NCBI RefSeq assembly: GCF_030732845.1 | Contig: NZ_JASHKA010000004.1 | Location: 1 to 64,000, forward strand | DNA: 64,000 nt | DNA from: Roseibium sp. MMSF_3544 | Lineage (GTDB): Bacteria > Pseudomonadota > Alphaproteobacteria > Rhizobiales > Stappiaceae | Direction of reading: 5' to 3' | Shown: positions 9,968-18,636 of the stretch, piece after piece | Layout: the number at the start of each line of letters is the position of its first letter | Position numbering within the stretch: the stretch's first letter is position 1 | The notes under the pieces: model-generated | Databases searched by the model: none | Told to the model about the DNA's origin: nothing | The model's input: the letters and a program-made list of their open reading frames with translations, nothing else | Translations under genes and position numbers: made by a program

Positions 9968-10834
9968 ATGGCACAGATCGACGACCTGCCTCCCCTTCGC
10001 GATGTCATCGCCACGCATGGCCTTCAGGCCAAAAAATCGTTGGGCCAGAATTTTCTTCTCGATCTCAATCTGACGTCGCGCATTGCACGCTCCGCCGGCG
10101 ACCTGGCGGATTGCACTGTGTTGGAGATCGGCCCGGGCCCGGGCGGCCTGACTCGCGCCCTGCTCGCTGCAGGTGCCAAAAAAGTTGTCGCCATCGAAAA
10201 GGACAGCCGCTGCCTGCCTGCGCTCGTAGAGATCTCTGACCGTTATCCAGGCCGCCTGGAGGTTATCGAAGGGGACGCGCTGACGCTGGACCCGGTCTCA
10301 CTCATCGGTGGCGGAAAGATTAGGATCGCGGCGAACCTTCCTTACAACGTTGGCACGCAGCTTTTAGTGAACTGGATCACGACACCGACGTGGCCGCCCT
10401 TCTGGTCCTCCCTGACACTTATGTTTCAGAAAGAGGTTGGAGAAAGGATCGCTGCACAACCCGGCACAAAGGCCTATGGACGCCTCGGGGTGCTTGCCGG
10501 CTGGCGTTGCAAGGGGGGAATTCTGTTCGACATCAGCCCTAAGGCCTTCACACCGCCCCCCAAGGTCACCTCCGCCGTTGTTCATCTGACGCCAAACGAG
10601 ACGCCCCTGCCCTGCGAACTGACCGCGCTCGAAACGGTCACTGCCGCTGCCTTCGGGCAACGCCGCAAAATGCTGCGCGCAAGTCTCAAATCTCTTTCAC
10701 CGAACGCCGAAGAACTGATCATGCAGGCTGGGCTTAAGCCAACAGCACGTGCGGAAGAAATCGATATCGCCGGATTTGTCGCTCTTGCCAAGGCTTTCGA
10801 AGGTGAGCGGACCGACAGGGCCGGTTCCGAGTAA
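9968..10834 (+). CDS. rsmA: 16S rRNA adenine dimethyltransferase
   Basis: RsmA/KsgA (288 aa) dimethylates two adjacent adenines near the 3' end of 16S rRNA late in 30S assembly. Diagnostic motifs are [11 protein letters not shown], the SAM-binding [15 protein letters not shown] and the catalytic NLPYNV. The C-terminal helical region includes [14 protein letters not shown]. It is the last gene of the lptF-rsmA run, 11 bases after pdxA. Confidence 0.96.
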   Translation: MAQIDDLPPLRDVIATHGLQAKKSLGQNFLLDLNLTSRIARSAGDLADCTVLEIGPGPGGLTRALLAAGAKKVVAIEKDSRCLPALVEISDRYPGRLEVIEGDALTLDPVSLIGGGKIRIAANLPYNVGTQLLVNWITTPTWPPFWSSLTLMFQKEVGERIAAQPGTKAYGRLGVLAGWRCKGGILFDISPKAFTPPPKVTSAVVHLTPNETPLPCELTALETVTAAAFGQRRKMLRASLKSLSPNAEELIMQAGLKPTARAEEIDIAGFVALAKAFEGERTDRAGSE

Positions 10835-10986
10835 GCCGACCTAGCGGGCGCATGCCGTCTCCCGTAACAAAGCGGCTTCGGCACGTTTCACTCGTTCGCT
10901 CCGCAAGCCGCCGTTTGTCAATCGGCGCAAACCTTCACTTCAAATACTCTTAAAAATTGAACCAAGGTTGTAATAGCAATCGAGGA

Positions 10987-11097
10987 TTGACACAACGTAA
11001 CTTTTAAGTTTTGATACCAAGAGACGCGAATTTGACGTACCCACCCCTCAGATATACCTGTAAATAATCAAAATTTATTCATATCTAACGTCAAATT
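10987..11097 (+). promoter_or_regulatory. Promoter/operator region of the heme peroxidase operon
   Basis: The 336-base gap 10835-11170 turns strongly AT-rich after about 10940. A perfect TTGACA (10987-10992) is followed after 17 bases by a weak -10 (TTTGAT, 11010-11015). Downstream, a perfect 10-base inverted repeat has arms at 11029-11038 (AATTTGACGT) and 11088-11097 (ACGTCAAATT), 59 bp centre to centre. That arrangement would suit a looping or two-site regulator. The peroxidase ribosome-binding site GGGAGAG follows. The composition differs from neighbouring intergenic DNA. Confidence 0.4.
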
Positions 11098-11170
11098 TTC
11101 TATTTTTTACTTATTTGAGTCATTGCAGATAACAAAAACAAAATAAAAAGCAATTTAGGGAGAGAGCAAT

Positions 11171-13027
11171 ATGTCCGATTATAGCCCTTCCATGCTTGAC
11201 AGGGTTCTTGCAGCCCTGGCGAAATTTACCGAAGACATACGGGTCTGGCATCGTTGGCCGTTTCTGCCGGCAGTGATCCTTGTCCTTGGCCACCGTGTCA
11301 ATCTGCGACGAAACAATCTGACGGACACGGAAACCGCAAAGCCGTCCATGTCGAAACCGGATGAGTTCGACATCACCGGATGGCGGACCTACGACGGCAC
11401 GTTCAACGACATGGCGGACCCCTGGATGGGAGCCAAAGGCGCTCGTTTCGGTCGCAATGTTCCCTTGAAATCAACCTACGGCGAGAAGGACCCGGAACTT
11501 TACGATCCGAGCCCGCGCCTCATCTCAAACAAGCTGCTTGCGCGTCAATCCTTCCAACCTGTGCCGCATCTGAACGTGTTCGCGGCTGCCTGGATCCAAT
11601 TCATGGTCCACGACTGGTTGAGCCACGGGGCCAACGACAAGAACAATTTGCTCAACATCCCGGTTCCCGACGACGATGACTGGGCGCACGGTCCGATGCA
11701 GATACCGGCGACCAAACCAGATCCTGACACCGGTCCGGGCGACGAAGGCCGCCCGGCGACCTATCGCAACGTTGAAACGCACTGGTGGGACGCCTCGCAG
11801 ATCTATGGGTCCAGCAAAGACGTTTGCGATCGGCTGCGAACAGACCCGGACACCGGTGATTTTCTGCAAAACGGAAAACTTTGGCTGGATGAAAACGGGC
11901 ATCTCCCGCTTGACCCGAAGAGCCAGGAGAAGCAGCCTGGCCTCGAACTTGCGGGCGTCAATGGAAACTGGTGGATCGGCCTCTCCGCCCTTCACACGCT
12001 GTTCGCGCGCGAGCACAACGCGATTGTCGACCGGCTGACAATTGATCATCCCAAGGAGTCCGGCGAGTGGCTTTTCCAGAAAGCCCGGCTCGTCAACTCT
12101 GCACTTCTTGCGAAAATCCATACGGTCGAGTGGACGCCGGCACTCATGGATTCCGACAAGGGCCGCATGCTGATGCGCGGCAATTATTGGGGCCTGACCG
12201 GCGAGCGCTACGCGAAGATTTTCGACCGCATCTCCGAAAGTGAAGTCGTTCACGGGATTATGGGCTCTCCCACGGATCATCATGGGGCGCCATTCACGAT
12301 CACGGAGGAATTCACCGCTGTCTATCGGCTGCATTCGCTGCTGCCCGACGATTTCAGCTTTCGCAAGCTCGACGACAATTCCACGCTTCACGAGACAGAC
12401 CTTCACGGTGTCTCCATGGGAGCGGCCAGAGGAATTTACGACAAGGCCTCCTTCCAGGATGTGTTTTATTCGCTCGCGACATCCAATCCGGGTGCCCTCA
12501 CCCTGCACAACTACCCCAATGGTTTGAGAACACTTCAAAAACGCATTCCGGTGGACCGGGTCATCGACCTCGCCGCCGTAGACATCTTGCGGGATCGCGA
12601 ACGCGGCGTGCCACGTTTTGCAGAATTTCGACGACTGACCGGAATGAAAGAACCGAAAACCTTTGCCGACATCACTGACAACAAGGAATGGCAGAAGCAG
12701 CTGGCGGAAGTTTACGACGACGATGTCGAAAAGGTCGACCTACTCGTTGGCACCCTGGCCGAATCCCAGTCGGAACGAGGACAGCCCTACCGTTTTGGTT
12801 TTTCAGACACCGCATTCCGGATTTTCATTCTGATGGCGTCGCGGCGCCTGAAGAGCGACCGGTTCTTCACCGACGACTTCCGGCCGGAGGTTTACACGGA
12901 AGTCGGCCTTGCATGGGTCAAGGAGAACGGTTTCAGAAGCGTGGTAGAGAGGCATCTGCCTGAATTGACCTCTGCCATGGCGGATGCGCGAAATCCGTTT
13001 TTCCCCTGGAAGATCAGCAAGACCTGA
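11171..13027 (+). CDS. Alpha-dioxygenase/cyclooxygenase-type heme peroxidase
   Basis: A 618-residue member of the animal-heme-peroxidase superfamily, closest in motif to plant alpha-dioxygenases (about 640 aa). These use a tyrosyl radical to add O2 to fatty acids. The distal heme block is AAWIQFMVHDWLSHG (His147). The catalytic block is AVYRLHSLLPDDF, matching the cyclooxygenase Tyr-x-x-His-x-Leu-Leu-Pro-Asp pattern, with Tyr385 the radical residue and His388 the proximal ligand. LFAREHNAIVDRL is the conserved helix between them. There is no signal peptide; a short N-terminal hydrophobic patch (about 30-40) could touch membrane. It is first in a five-gene operon with P450-like, flavin-reductase and cytochrome genes. 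The family call is strong; the fatty-acid substrate is inferred. Confidence 0.85.
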   Translation: MSDYSPSMLDRVLAALAKFTEDIRVWHRWPFLPAVILVLGHRVNLRRNNLTDTETAKPSMSKPDEFDITGWRTYDGTFNDMADPWMGAKGARFGRNVPLKSTYGEKDPELYDPSPRLISNKLLARQSFQPVPHLNVFAAAWIQFMVHDWLSHGANDKNNLLNIPVPDDDDWAHGPMQIPATKPDPDTGPGDEGRPATYRNVETHWWDASQIYGSSKDVCDRLRTDPDTGDFLQNGKLWLDENGHLPLDPKSQEKQPGLELAGVNGNWWIGLSALHTLFAREHNAIVDRLTIDHPKESGEWLFQKARLVNSALLAKIHTVEWTPALMDSDKGRMLMRGNYWGLTGERYAKIFDRISESEVVHGIMGSPTDHHGAPFTITEEFTAVYRLHSLLPDDFSFRKLDDNSTLHETDLHGVSMGAARGIYDKASFQDVFYSLATSNPGALTLHNYPNGLRTLQKRIPVDRVIDLAAVDILRDRERGVPRFAEFRRLTGMKEPKTFADITDNKEWQKQLAEVYDDDVEKVDLLVGTLAESQSERGQPYRFGFSDTAFRIFILMASRRLKSDRFFTDDFRPEVYTEVGLAWVKENGFRSVVERHLPELTSAMADARNPFFPWKISKT

Positions 13028-13037
13028 GGCCGCCGCC

Positions 13038-13943
13038 ATGAGACGCATAAGGCTTCCACTACTGATCGATCTCATTCTTGCCGACAAATCAGCTGACGTT
13101 CGGTCCCTTGCTGCTGATCCGTCTCTCGATCGCGGTTTTCAGACAAGAGGACCATTGGTCAACAGGATGATTGCGCGGCGCATTCGATCCGGCATGACCA
13201 TCATGGGCATTCCTTTGCCGAGTATCGTCGAGCGCGATGACCGCGAGCGCCAACAAAGGCAGTCTGAACTCGAAGACGCGTTCACGGCGATGGCCGGAAA
13301 GAAAGGGTGGGACGAAGAGAGTTTCGACCGGATTGTTGCCGCCATCCGTGCCGATGACAGCAGGGAAATCGCGCTCGCGACGCTGTCGCTTGTGGGCAAA
13401 CTGTTCGACCCCGCATTTGAGGGCACAAAGCACACCCTGTATGCATCTCAAACACTCGATCGCGCCTTGAAAAACCGGAACCCGCTGCTGTCAATCTGGT
13501 GGTCGATGACCGGAGAAGTACGCCACGCGAAACAGAAACTGAAAAAGGTCAGTTCGGGCGATTTCGCAGCGATCCATGCCATTGGTATTGCGGTACACAA
13601 TCTTGTCGCAAGCTTCGAGCGGATGGCCGACTTGCTCAGTCACCAATCGGCTGCTTCCCGCATTTCACCTGAAGAAGCTGTCGTCAGGGTTCTGGTCGCG
13701 CCGGAAACCGTTGCGCGACAGGCGCACAAGCCCGGCCCGTCCCTTGCCGGCGTCCTTTCACCCGGATCGCTCGTTCTGATGAACACACGCGCCGCTCAGG
13801 AGGCGAACCCGAGCAGCCGGACAGCCTTCCTGACCGATGCCTGGAGTATCTGCCCTGCACACCAGCTTGTCCCTGCCCTTTTGATGAGCGTGTGGTCTGC
13901 CGCGACAAAGCCCGCAGGAACAGGAAAGGAGGCGTCGCAATGA
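13038..13943 (+). CDS. Short, degenerate cytochrome-P450-like protein
   Basis: A 301-residue protein I do not recognise at once, but its last 90 residues resemble the end of a P450. The segment EEAVVRVLVAPETVARQA (E213, R217) lies where the K-helix would be. LSPGSLVLMNTRAAQEANP follows, like the strand before the meander. A possible heme-thiolate loop DAWSICPAHQLVPALL (Cys272) comes last. The canonical ExxR and FxxGxxxCxG are not exact, and the protein is about 100 residues shorter than a normal P450, so it is either a minimal or a decayed one. It starts 10 bases after the peroxidase stop and overlaps the next gene by four bases. In fungi, linoleate diol synthases fuse a peroxidase to a P450, so the pairing is suggestive. 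Confidence 0.45.
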   Translation: MRRIRLPLLIDLILADKSADVRSLAADPSLDRGFQTRGPLVNRMIARRIRSGMTIMGIPLPSIVERDDRERQQRQSELEDAFTAMAGKKGWDEESFDRIVAAIRADDSREIALATLSLVGKLFDPAFEGTKHTLYASQTLDRALKNRNPLLSIWWSMTGEVRHAKQKLKKVSSGDFAAIHAIGIAVHNLVASFERMADLLSHQSAASRISPEEAVVRVLVAPETVARQAHKPGPSLAGVLSPGSLVLMNTRAAQEANPSSRTAFLTDAWSICPAHQLVPALLMSVWSAATKPAGTGKEASQ

Positions 13944-15253
13944 GCGGAGACATCCTTTTTTCACCTCTCAAACTGGGCAAGAACCTGAGAATAAAGAACC
14001 GGGTTCTGCGTTCGAACATATCCGGTCGCTTTGACAACGATGACGGCTCCCTGACCCAGACCCGGATCAACTGGGAGACCAAGTTCGCCAAAGGTGGCGT
14101 CGGCGCCATCATCTCCTCTTACGTTCCGGTCCTCATCGAAGGCCGGATCATTGCAGGTTATGCCACCATCCACACCGATGAGTTCATTCCGCTTTGGGAA
14201 AAACTCGGCAAAGCGGTGCATAAACACAGGGCGAAGTACATCCTTCAGCTCAGCCATTCCGGACGGCAAATGGACCTGCCCGGCATCCACAATCAGATCC
14301 GTCCGACCCTGAGTTCCACCAGCAAAGCTGAGTCGCTGCACGGCTTTTTGTGCCGCGCGATGAGCTCGGGTGAAATCGGCTGGCTGGTCGAGGCGTTTGC
14401 GCAAGGCGCCAGGCGTGCGCGCGAGGCAGGACTGGACGGTGTCGAGCTTCACGCTGCAAACGGTTACCTGTTCACCCAGTTTTTGAGTTCAGGCATCAAT
14501 GACCGCAGGGACCACTACGGTGGATCGTTGCGGAACCGGGCCCGTTTTCTGCTTGAGGTGATCTCGGCCATTCGCGCCACCGTTGGACCGGACTTTCATC
14601 TGCAGGTCAAACTAAGCGCGATCGACCGCAACAACGTCCTGCCATGGGAAGGAAAAGGCAACGACCTCGCCGACACGATCAAGGTTGCCAAGTGGTGCGA
14701 GGCACTCGGCGCAGACGCCATTCACGTCTCGACAGGGTCCCTGTTCCCGCATCCGCTCAATCCCCCAGGCGATCTTCCCCTCGAACTTCTGGCCGTCACC
14801 TACGACGCGATGATCTCTTCTGGGGTTCACGGCTTCAGGAATTTCCTGCTGTTCCGCTACCCGATGCTGCGTCCGATCTTCAAATGGCTGTGGTTCCGGA
14901 TGAAACGCGGCCTTCCGGTGGAAGGTGTCAGCACACCGGAAGCGGCCGCCATAAAGAAGGCAGTCTCCATTCCGGTGATCAGCACCGGCGGATACCAGAC
15001 TGCATCCACAATAAGGACCGGACTGGAAAACGGCCACTTCGACGCGGTCGCGATCGCCCGCTCGCTGGTTGCCAACAACGATCTGGTCAAGCAATGGCAA
15101 GGAGGACGCGAGTTACCGGAACGGCCTTGCACCTATTGCAACAAATGCCTGTTGAATGCACCGAAAAACCCGATGGGCTGCTACGAAGAATCGCGTTTTG
15201 CCAACCACGAGGAAATGGTTGCCGAACTCATGTCCGTTTATTCGGACCGTTGA
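13940..15253 (+). CDS. Old Yellow Enzyme-family flavin oxidoreductase
   Basis: A 437-residue FMN-dependent TIM-barrel ene-reductase of the NADH:flavin oxidoreductase family. Seen are LSHSGRQMDLP, the signature HAANGYLFTQFLSSGINDRR followed by DHYGGSLRNRARFLLE, and the phosphate-binding STGGYQTAS. His171 and Asn174 match the His/Asn substrate pair of classical Old Yellow Enzyme. The C-terminus has a cysteine set, CTYCNKC then MGC (C-x2-C-x2-C-x10-C), near where Fe-S dienoyl-CoA reductases bind a cluster, but the second flavin domain of those enzymes is absent. Start 13940 has AGGAAAGGAGG and a four-base overlap with the gene before. It probably reduces an enone or oxylipin intermediate (inference). 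Confidence 0.85.
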   Translation: MSGDILFSPLKLGKNLRIKNRVLRSNISGRFDNDDGSLTQTRINWETKFAKGGVGAIISSYVPVLIEGRIIAGYATIHTDEFIPLWEKLGKAVHKHRAKYILQLSHSGRQMDLPGIHNQIRPTLSSTSKAESLHGFLCRAMSSGEIGWLVEAFAQGARRAREAGLDGVELHAANGYLFTQFLSSGINDRRDHYGGSLRNRARFLLEVISAIRATVGPDFHLQVKLSAIDRNNVLPWEGKGNDLADTIKVAKWCEALGADAIHVSTGSLFPHPLNPPGDLPLELLAVTYDAMISSGVHGFRNFLLFRYPMLRPIFKWLWFRMKRGLPVEGVSTPEAAAIKKAVSIPVISTGGYQTASTIRTGLENGHFDAVAIARSLVANNDLVKQWQGGRELPERPCTYCNKCLLNAPKNPMGCYEESRFANHEEMVAELMSVYSDR

Positions 15254-15287
15254 ATGCGTATGGGTTCCGAGGAAAGGCAGTGTCAAA

Positions 15288-16868
15288 ATGGCTGATCCCT
15301 ATTTTCCGACAGCAGTCGAACGAGAACTGGCACGGCGCCGGAAAGTGTCCCGGCCTGTCTTCATCGTTTTTCTGGTGTTGTTCCTGGCGTTCCTCATTGT
15401 CCTGATAACCTTGCTGTTCACACTGGCCGGTTTCTTCCGCGAGACAACCCCCCACTATTCAAGTCCAGTAGATCACTTCAAATACGGTTCGATCGGAACG
15501 GAGCCGGCAAGCGGGCTGCCGCGCAAGCTTTGGGACGCGCTTCCCTATCTCTTTGAAGAGGAGTTCGGCGGCAAGAAGGACTATTCAGCGTTCGGCTTTC
15601 TTTACGAAGACGAAAACGGCGCACCGAAGCCGTTGCCGATCGGTATCTCAGAACGCCGGTACAGGGGCGTTGATCTGGTGTGGTTCAATTGTGCTACGTG
15701 CCATGTCGGAACCTATCGCACCGGTGCCGAAGAACCGGCCGTCATCGTTCCGGGAATGCCGTCAAACAATCTGAAACTGGACGAATTCATCGCCTTCGTC
15801 GTTTCGACGGCTGCATCGGAAAAACTGTCCAGCGACACTGTTTTTGCCGCGATTGAGGAAAGCGGCGCGCGGCTCGGGGCCTTGGAGAAACTCTACTGGC
15901 GCCTCCTGGTGCTGCCCAGAGTGCGCGAGGAGCTGATCGTGCGTGCATCGCGGCTAAAGCCGCTCCAGGAGCATCAACCGGACTGGGGCCCAGGGCGCGT
16001 CGATACATTCAATCCCTACAAGGTGATACAGATGAATGTTCCGATGGAGGAGCTCACAGAAGAAGAGCTGATAGGAGCATCGGATTTTCCCTCGATTTTT
16101 CTGCAAGGCCCCAAGGAAGGCATGAACCTTCATTGGGACGGCAACAATGCGTCGCTTTCGGAACGCAACCTGTCTGCGGCGATTGGCGCTGGCGTGACAC
16201 CGGAGACCGTGGATCACAAGGCTATCGGAAGGGTCGCAGACTGGCTTAAGGATCTGGAACCGCCCAAACAGCCTCCCTTGCCGCATTCAGAGGACCAGGC
16301 CGACCATGCAGAGGCCATTGAAGCCGGCAAAGCGGTTTACATGCAGGCCTGCGCCGCCTGTCACGGCTTCGTTAATAATGGAACATACGTCTTTGAAGGC
16401 GCGGTTCTGGGAGAAGTTGAGCCGATCGACAAGGTCGCGACGGATCGGGGCCGCCTCGACTCCTATACGGAAGCCTTTCGCGCGCAGCAACTTGATCAAC
16501 TCTTTGCCGGAACGCCGCACCAGTTCAGGCATTTCAGGAAAACCGACGGCTATGCCAACATGCCGCTCGACGGGCTTTGGCTGCGCGCACCTTACCTCCA
16601 CAATGGGTCCGTGCCGACGCTTTATGATTTGCTGCTTCCGCCCGGTGAAAGACCCCGAACGTTTCTCAGGAGCAGCGATGTGCTCGACGCGGAACGCGGC
16701 GGTTTCCAGGCACCGGAGTGCGAAACTTCGACATCAAATGACGCATCAAACAACGGGTTCTGTTTCGACACGTCGCTGATCGGCAACGGGAACTATGGCC
16801 ACGACTACGGCACGGACCTGACGCCCGCGGAGCGGGACAGTCTTTTGTTATACTTGAAAACCTTTTGA
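15288..16868 (+). CDS. Membrane-anchored di-heme cytochrome c (RoxA/peroxidase-like)
   Basis: A 526-residue protein with one N-terminal membrane anchor (about 23-50) and a periplasmic part with two heme-c sites, CATCH at 135-139 and CAACH at 355-359. Between them is WGPGRVDTFNPYK, and after the second site APYLHNGSVPTLYDLLLP. Both segments are typical of the di-heme cytochrome c peroxidase/rubber oxygenase (RoxA) group. It may carry electrons, detoxify peroxide, or itself oxygenate a substrate; the sequence does not decide. The start ATG at 15288 has a weak ribosome-binding site; the frame is open from 15156 inside the upstream gene. It is the fourth gene of the operon. Confidence 0.8.
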   Translation: MADPYFPTAVERELARRRKVSRPVFIVFLVLFLAFLIVLITLLFTLAGFFRETTPHYSSPVDHFKYGSIGTEPASGLPRKLWDALPYLFEEEFGGKKDYSAFGFLYEDENGAPKPLPIGISERRYRGVDLVWFNCATCHVGTYRTGAEEPAVIVPGMPSNNLKLDEFIAFVVSTAASEKLSSDTVFAAIEESGARLGALEKLYWRLLVLPRVREELIVRASRLKPLQEHQPDWGPGRVDTFNPYKVIQMNVPMEELTEEELIGASDFPSIFLQGPKEGMNLHWDGNNASLSERNLSAAIGAGVTPETVDHKAIGRVADWLKDLEPPKQPPLPHSEDQADHAEAIEAGKAVYMQACAACHGFVNNGTYVFEGAVLGEVEPIDKVATDRGRLDSYTEAFRAQQLDQLFAGTPHQFRHFRKTDGYANMPLDGLWLRAPYLHNGSVPTLYDLLLPPGERPRTFLRSSDVLDAERGGFQAPECETSTSNDASNNGFCFDTSLIGNGNYGHDYGTDLTPAERDSLLLYLKTF

Positions 16869-16884
16869 CCGGAGGACCGGCACC

Positions 16885-17307
16885 ATGACTGACACACTTT
16901 CCCTCGGCTGGAGCGAGGCAGATGCACGCAAGAAGCGTGACGGCTACGTCCGACTTTTGGGCATCAATCTCGCCCTGCAAAGCCTCATCGCGCTCTGGGT
17001 TCTGATCTACCCATGGTTCTTCCTGTCAGTTCTGGGGTTGGAGAGTGACGCAGCCGGCCAGTGGGCGCGGGTGTGGGCCGCTATGGTTCTGATGGCAAGC
17101 GCCTTTCAGCTACCCGGTCTCATCGACCCGCTTACGCAAAGACTTCCCTGCGTTGTGGGCGTGATCGGACGAGCTTTCATGGCAGTGGTCTTCTTGTGCC
17201 TAGGAGGCGGTTTCATCTGGCTCGCCCTGTTCGACGGAATTTTCGCTATTCTGCTGTTCCTTGCTTTCCAGCGCGCGGTGATTTCAGAGCTTCAAACGCG
17301 CCCCTAG
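16885..17307 (+). CDS. Small four-helix membrane protein
   Basis: A 140-residue hydrophobic protein with about four predicted membrane helices (roughly 22-50, 62-80, 85-107 and 110-130) and a charged N-terminus (SEADARKKRDGYVR). It starts 16 bases after the cytochrome gene, behind CCGGAGGACCGGC, which holds a good GGAGG. I see no catalytic motif. As last gene of the peroxidase operon it could be a quinone-pool or cytochrome partner, but that is only context. Confidence 0.75.
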   Translation: MTDTLSLGWSEADARKKRDGYVRLLGINLALQSLIALWVLIYPWFFLSVLGLESDAAGQWARVWAAMVLMASAFQLPGLIDPLTQRLPCVVGVIGRAFMAVVFLCLGGGFIWLALFDGIFAILLFLAFQRAVISELQTRP

Positions 17308-17328
17308 TTCTGGACAACTGTTTGGGCG

Positions 17329-17607
17329 TTAACGCCGGCTCTTACGGTCTTGCAAAGAAACAAGAACAGGGTGCGTTCCGTGGCGCACACCGCCAGAAAG
17401 CGCCTTCGGTTTGGCCGCCGGAGAAACGTCACTGCCCTCCGTTTCCTTCCCGGCGTAAAAATGCGTGGACCCGCTTTCCGTGTCCGGCGATGCCAAATCC
17501 CGAACCAACCAGGTCGGCCACTCCTGCCTGTTGCGCGGCAATGCAGGGCGCTTCACCGTGCTGTGTTTTTTCATTAAAAACAGAAGCTTAATCCAACCAA
17601 CGCGCAT
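17329..17607 (-). CDS. 92-aa hypothetical protein
   Basis: A minus-strand ORF beginning MRVGWIKLLFLMKKHSTV, with a near-perfect AAGGAGGTG (17614-17622) six bases before its ATG. It is hydrophilic after the first 12 residues, with no membrane helix and no motif I recognise (PTWLVRDLASPDTESGSTHF). It lies divergent to the LysR gene and converges on the heme operon. The unusually strong ribosome-binding site is the main argument that it is real; a frame extending to 17796 would overlap the LysR gene and is not favoured. Confidence 0.5.
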   Translation of the reverse strand: MRVGWIKLLFLMKKHSTVKRPALPRNRQEWPTWLVRDLASPDTESGSTHFYAGKETEGSDVSPAAKPKALSGGVRHGTHPVLVSLQDRKSRR

Positions 17608-17690
17608 CCCGGGCACCTCCTTCTTGCTTGAGAAAGTGCCAGCTGCAACGCAGAATGTAATTGAATTATTAGACATGCTATCATTCAAAA

Positions 17691-18599
17691 ATGAATAGCA
17701 ATCAACTGAACTGGGATTCTGTCCGCGTTTTTCTGGTGGTCGCCGAACATCAGAGCCTGAGCGGTGCGGCCGCGCAATTATCGGTATCGCAGCCAACGCT
17801 TGGGCGGCACATCTCCCGGCTGGAGGATGAGCTCAATCTGAAGCTGTTTGACAGGCGGCAAACCGGTCTTTTTCTGACTGACAGCGGGCGGCGCCTGCTG
17901 GAGGTCGCCAAGACGATGGCGAGCGGCGCTGCAGATTTCAGCAGAGCAGTCGACCTTGAGAAATCCGGTGCCCCCGATCAGGTCTGCCGGATCACGACCG
18001 GTGAATGGGGGCTCTACTTTCTGTCGCGGCACGCTGCGGAAATCGTCGCGGGACTGGGCGATGTTCGCCTGGAGTTTTATGCAGACGATTCATTCTGGGA
18101 TCTTTCAAGACATTCTGCAGACATTGCAATCGGAAACAGGCCGCCCAGCCATGACCACCTGATTTCGCAAAAGCTTGGCGAACGTCACTTTCACGTCTAC
18201 GCCGCCAAAGCCTATTTAAACGCCCACGAGGATGCGACCGACCCGGCGACCTGGCAGGACCAGACCTGGGCAGGCTATTGCGGCACAAGGGCACGCCTTA
18301 AGTCTTCCAAATTGCTTGCCGGGTTGCTGGATGAACGTGCCTGCCGCTACGCAGTGAATAATTCAGTTGCCTTGTGCGAGCTCATCAGGTCAGGCACGGC
18401 CATGGGCATCCTGCCTGACTGGATCGGAGAGTATGAAGACCTGACCCGCCTGTCAGCCGAACCTATCGGTCAGAGCGCATCGTGGCTCAGTTTTCACGAA
18501 AGGCTTCGACACCACGATAAACTGCACGAAATCAAGAAACGCATCGTGGATCTCTATCATCGCAGATACCACGAGACGTCTCAGCGGGTCGCCCGCTAA
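17691..18599 (+). CDS. LysR-family transcriptional regulator
   Basis: A 302-residue LysR regulator. The N-terminal helix-turn-helix reads VFLVVAEHQSLSGAAAQLSVSQPTLGRHISRLEDEL, followed by FDRRQTGLFLTDSGRRLL and the periplasmic-binding-like effector domain. The 83-base divergent space to the 92-aa gene is a natural place for its operator. Because it follows the peroxidase operon on the same strand it could control that operon, but no shared site was identified. The effector is unknown. Confidence 0.9.
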   Translation: MNSNQLNWDSVRVFLVVAEHQSLSGAAAQLSVSQPTLGRHISRLEDELNLKLFDRRQTGLFLTDSGRRLLEVAKTMASGAADFSRAVDLEKSGAPDQVCRITTGEWGLYFLSRHAAEIVAGLGDVRLEFYADDSFWDLSRHSADIAIGNRPPSHDHLISQKLGERHFHVYAAKAYLNAHEDATDPATWQDQTWAGYCGTRARLKSSKLLAGLLDERACRYAVNNSVALCELIRSGTAMGILPDWIGEYEDLTRLSAEPIGQSASWLSFHERLRHHDKLHEIKKRIVDLYHRRYHETSQRVAR

Positions 18600-18636
18600 C
18601 GCACCTTCAAGAGCCTCAACTGAAAACGCCGACCAT

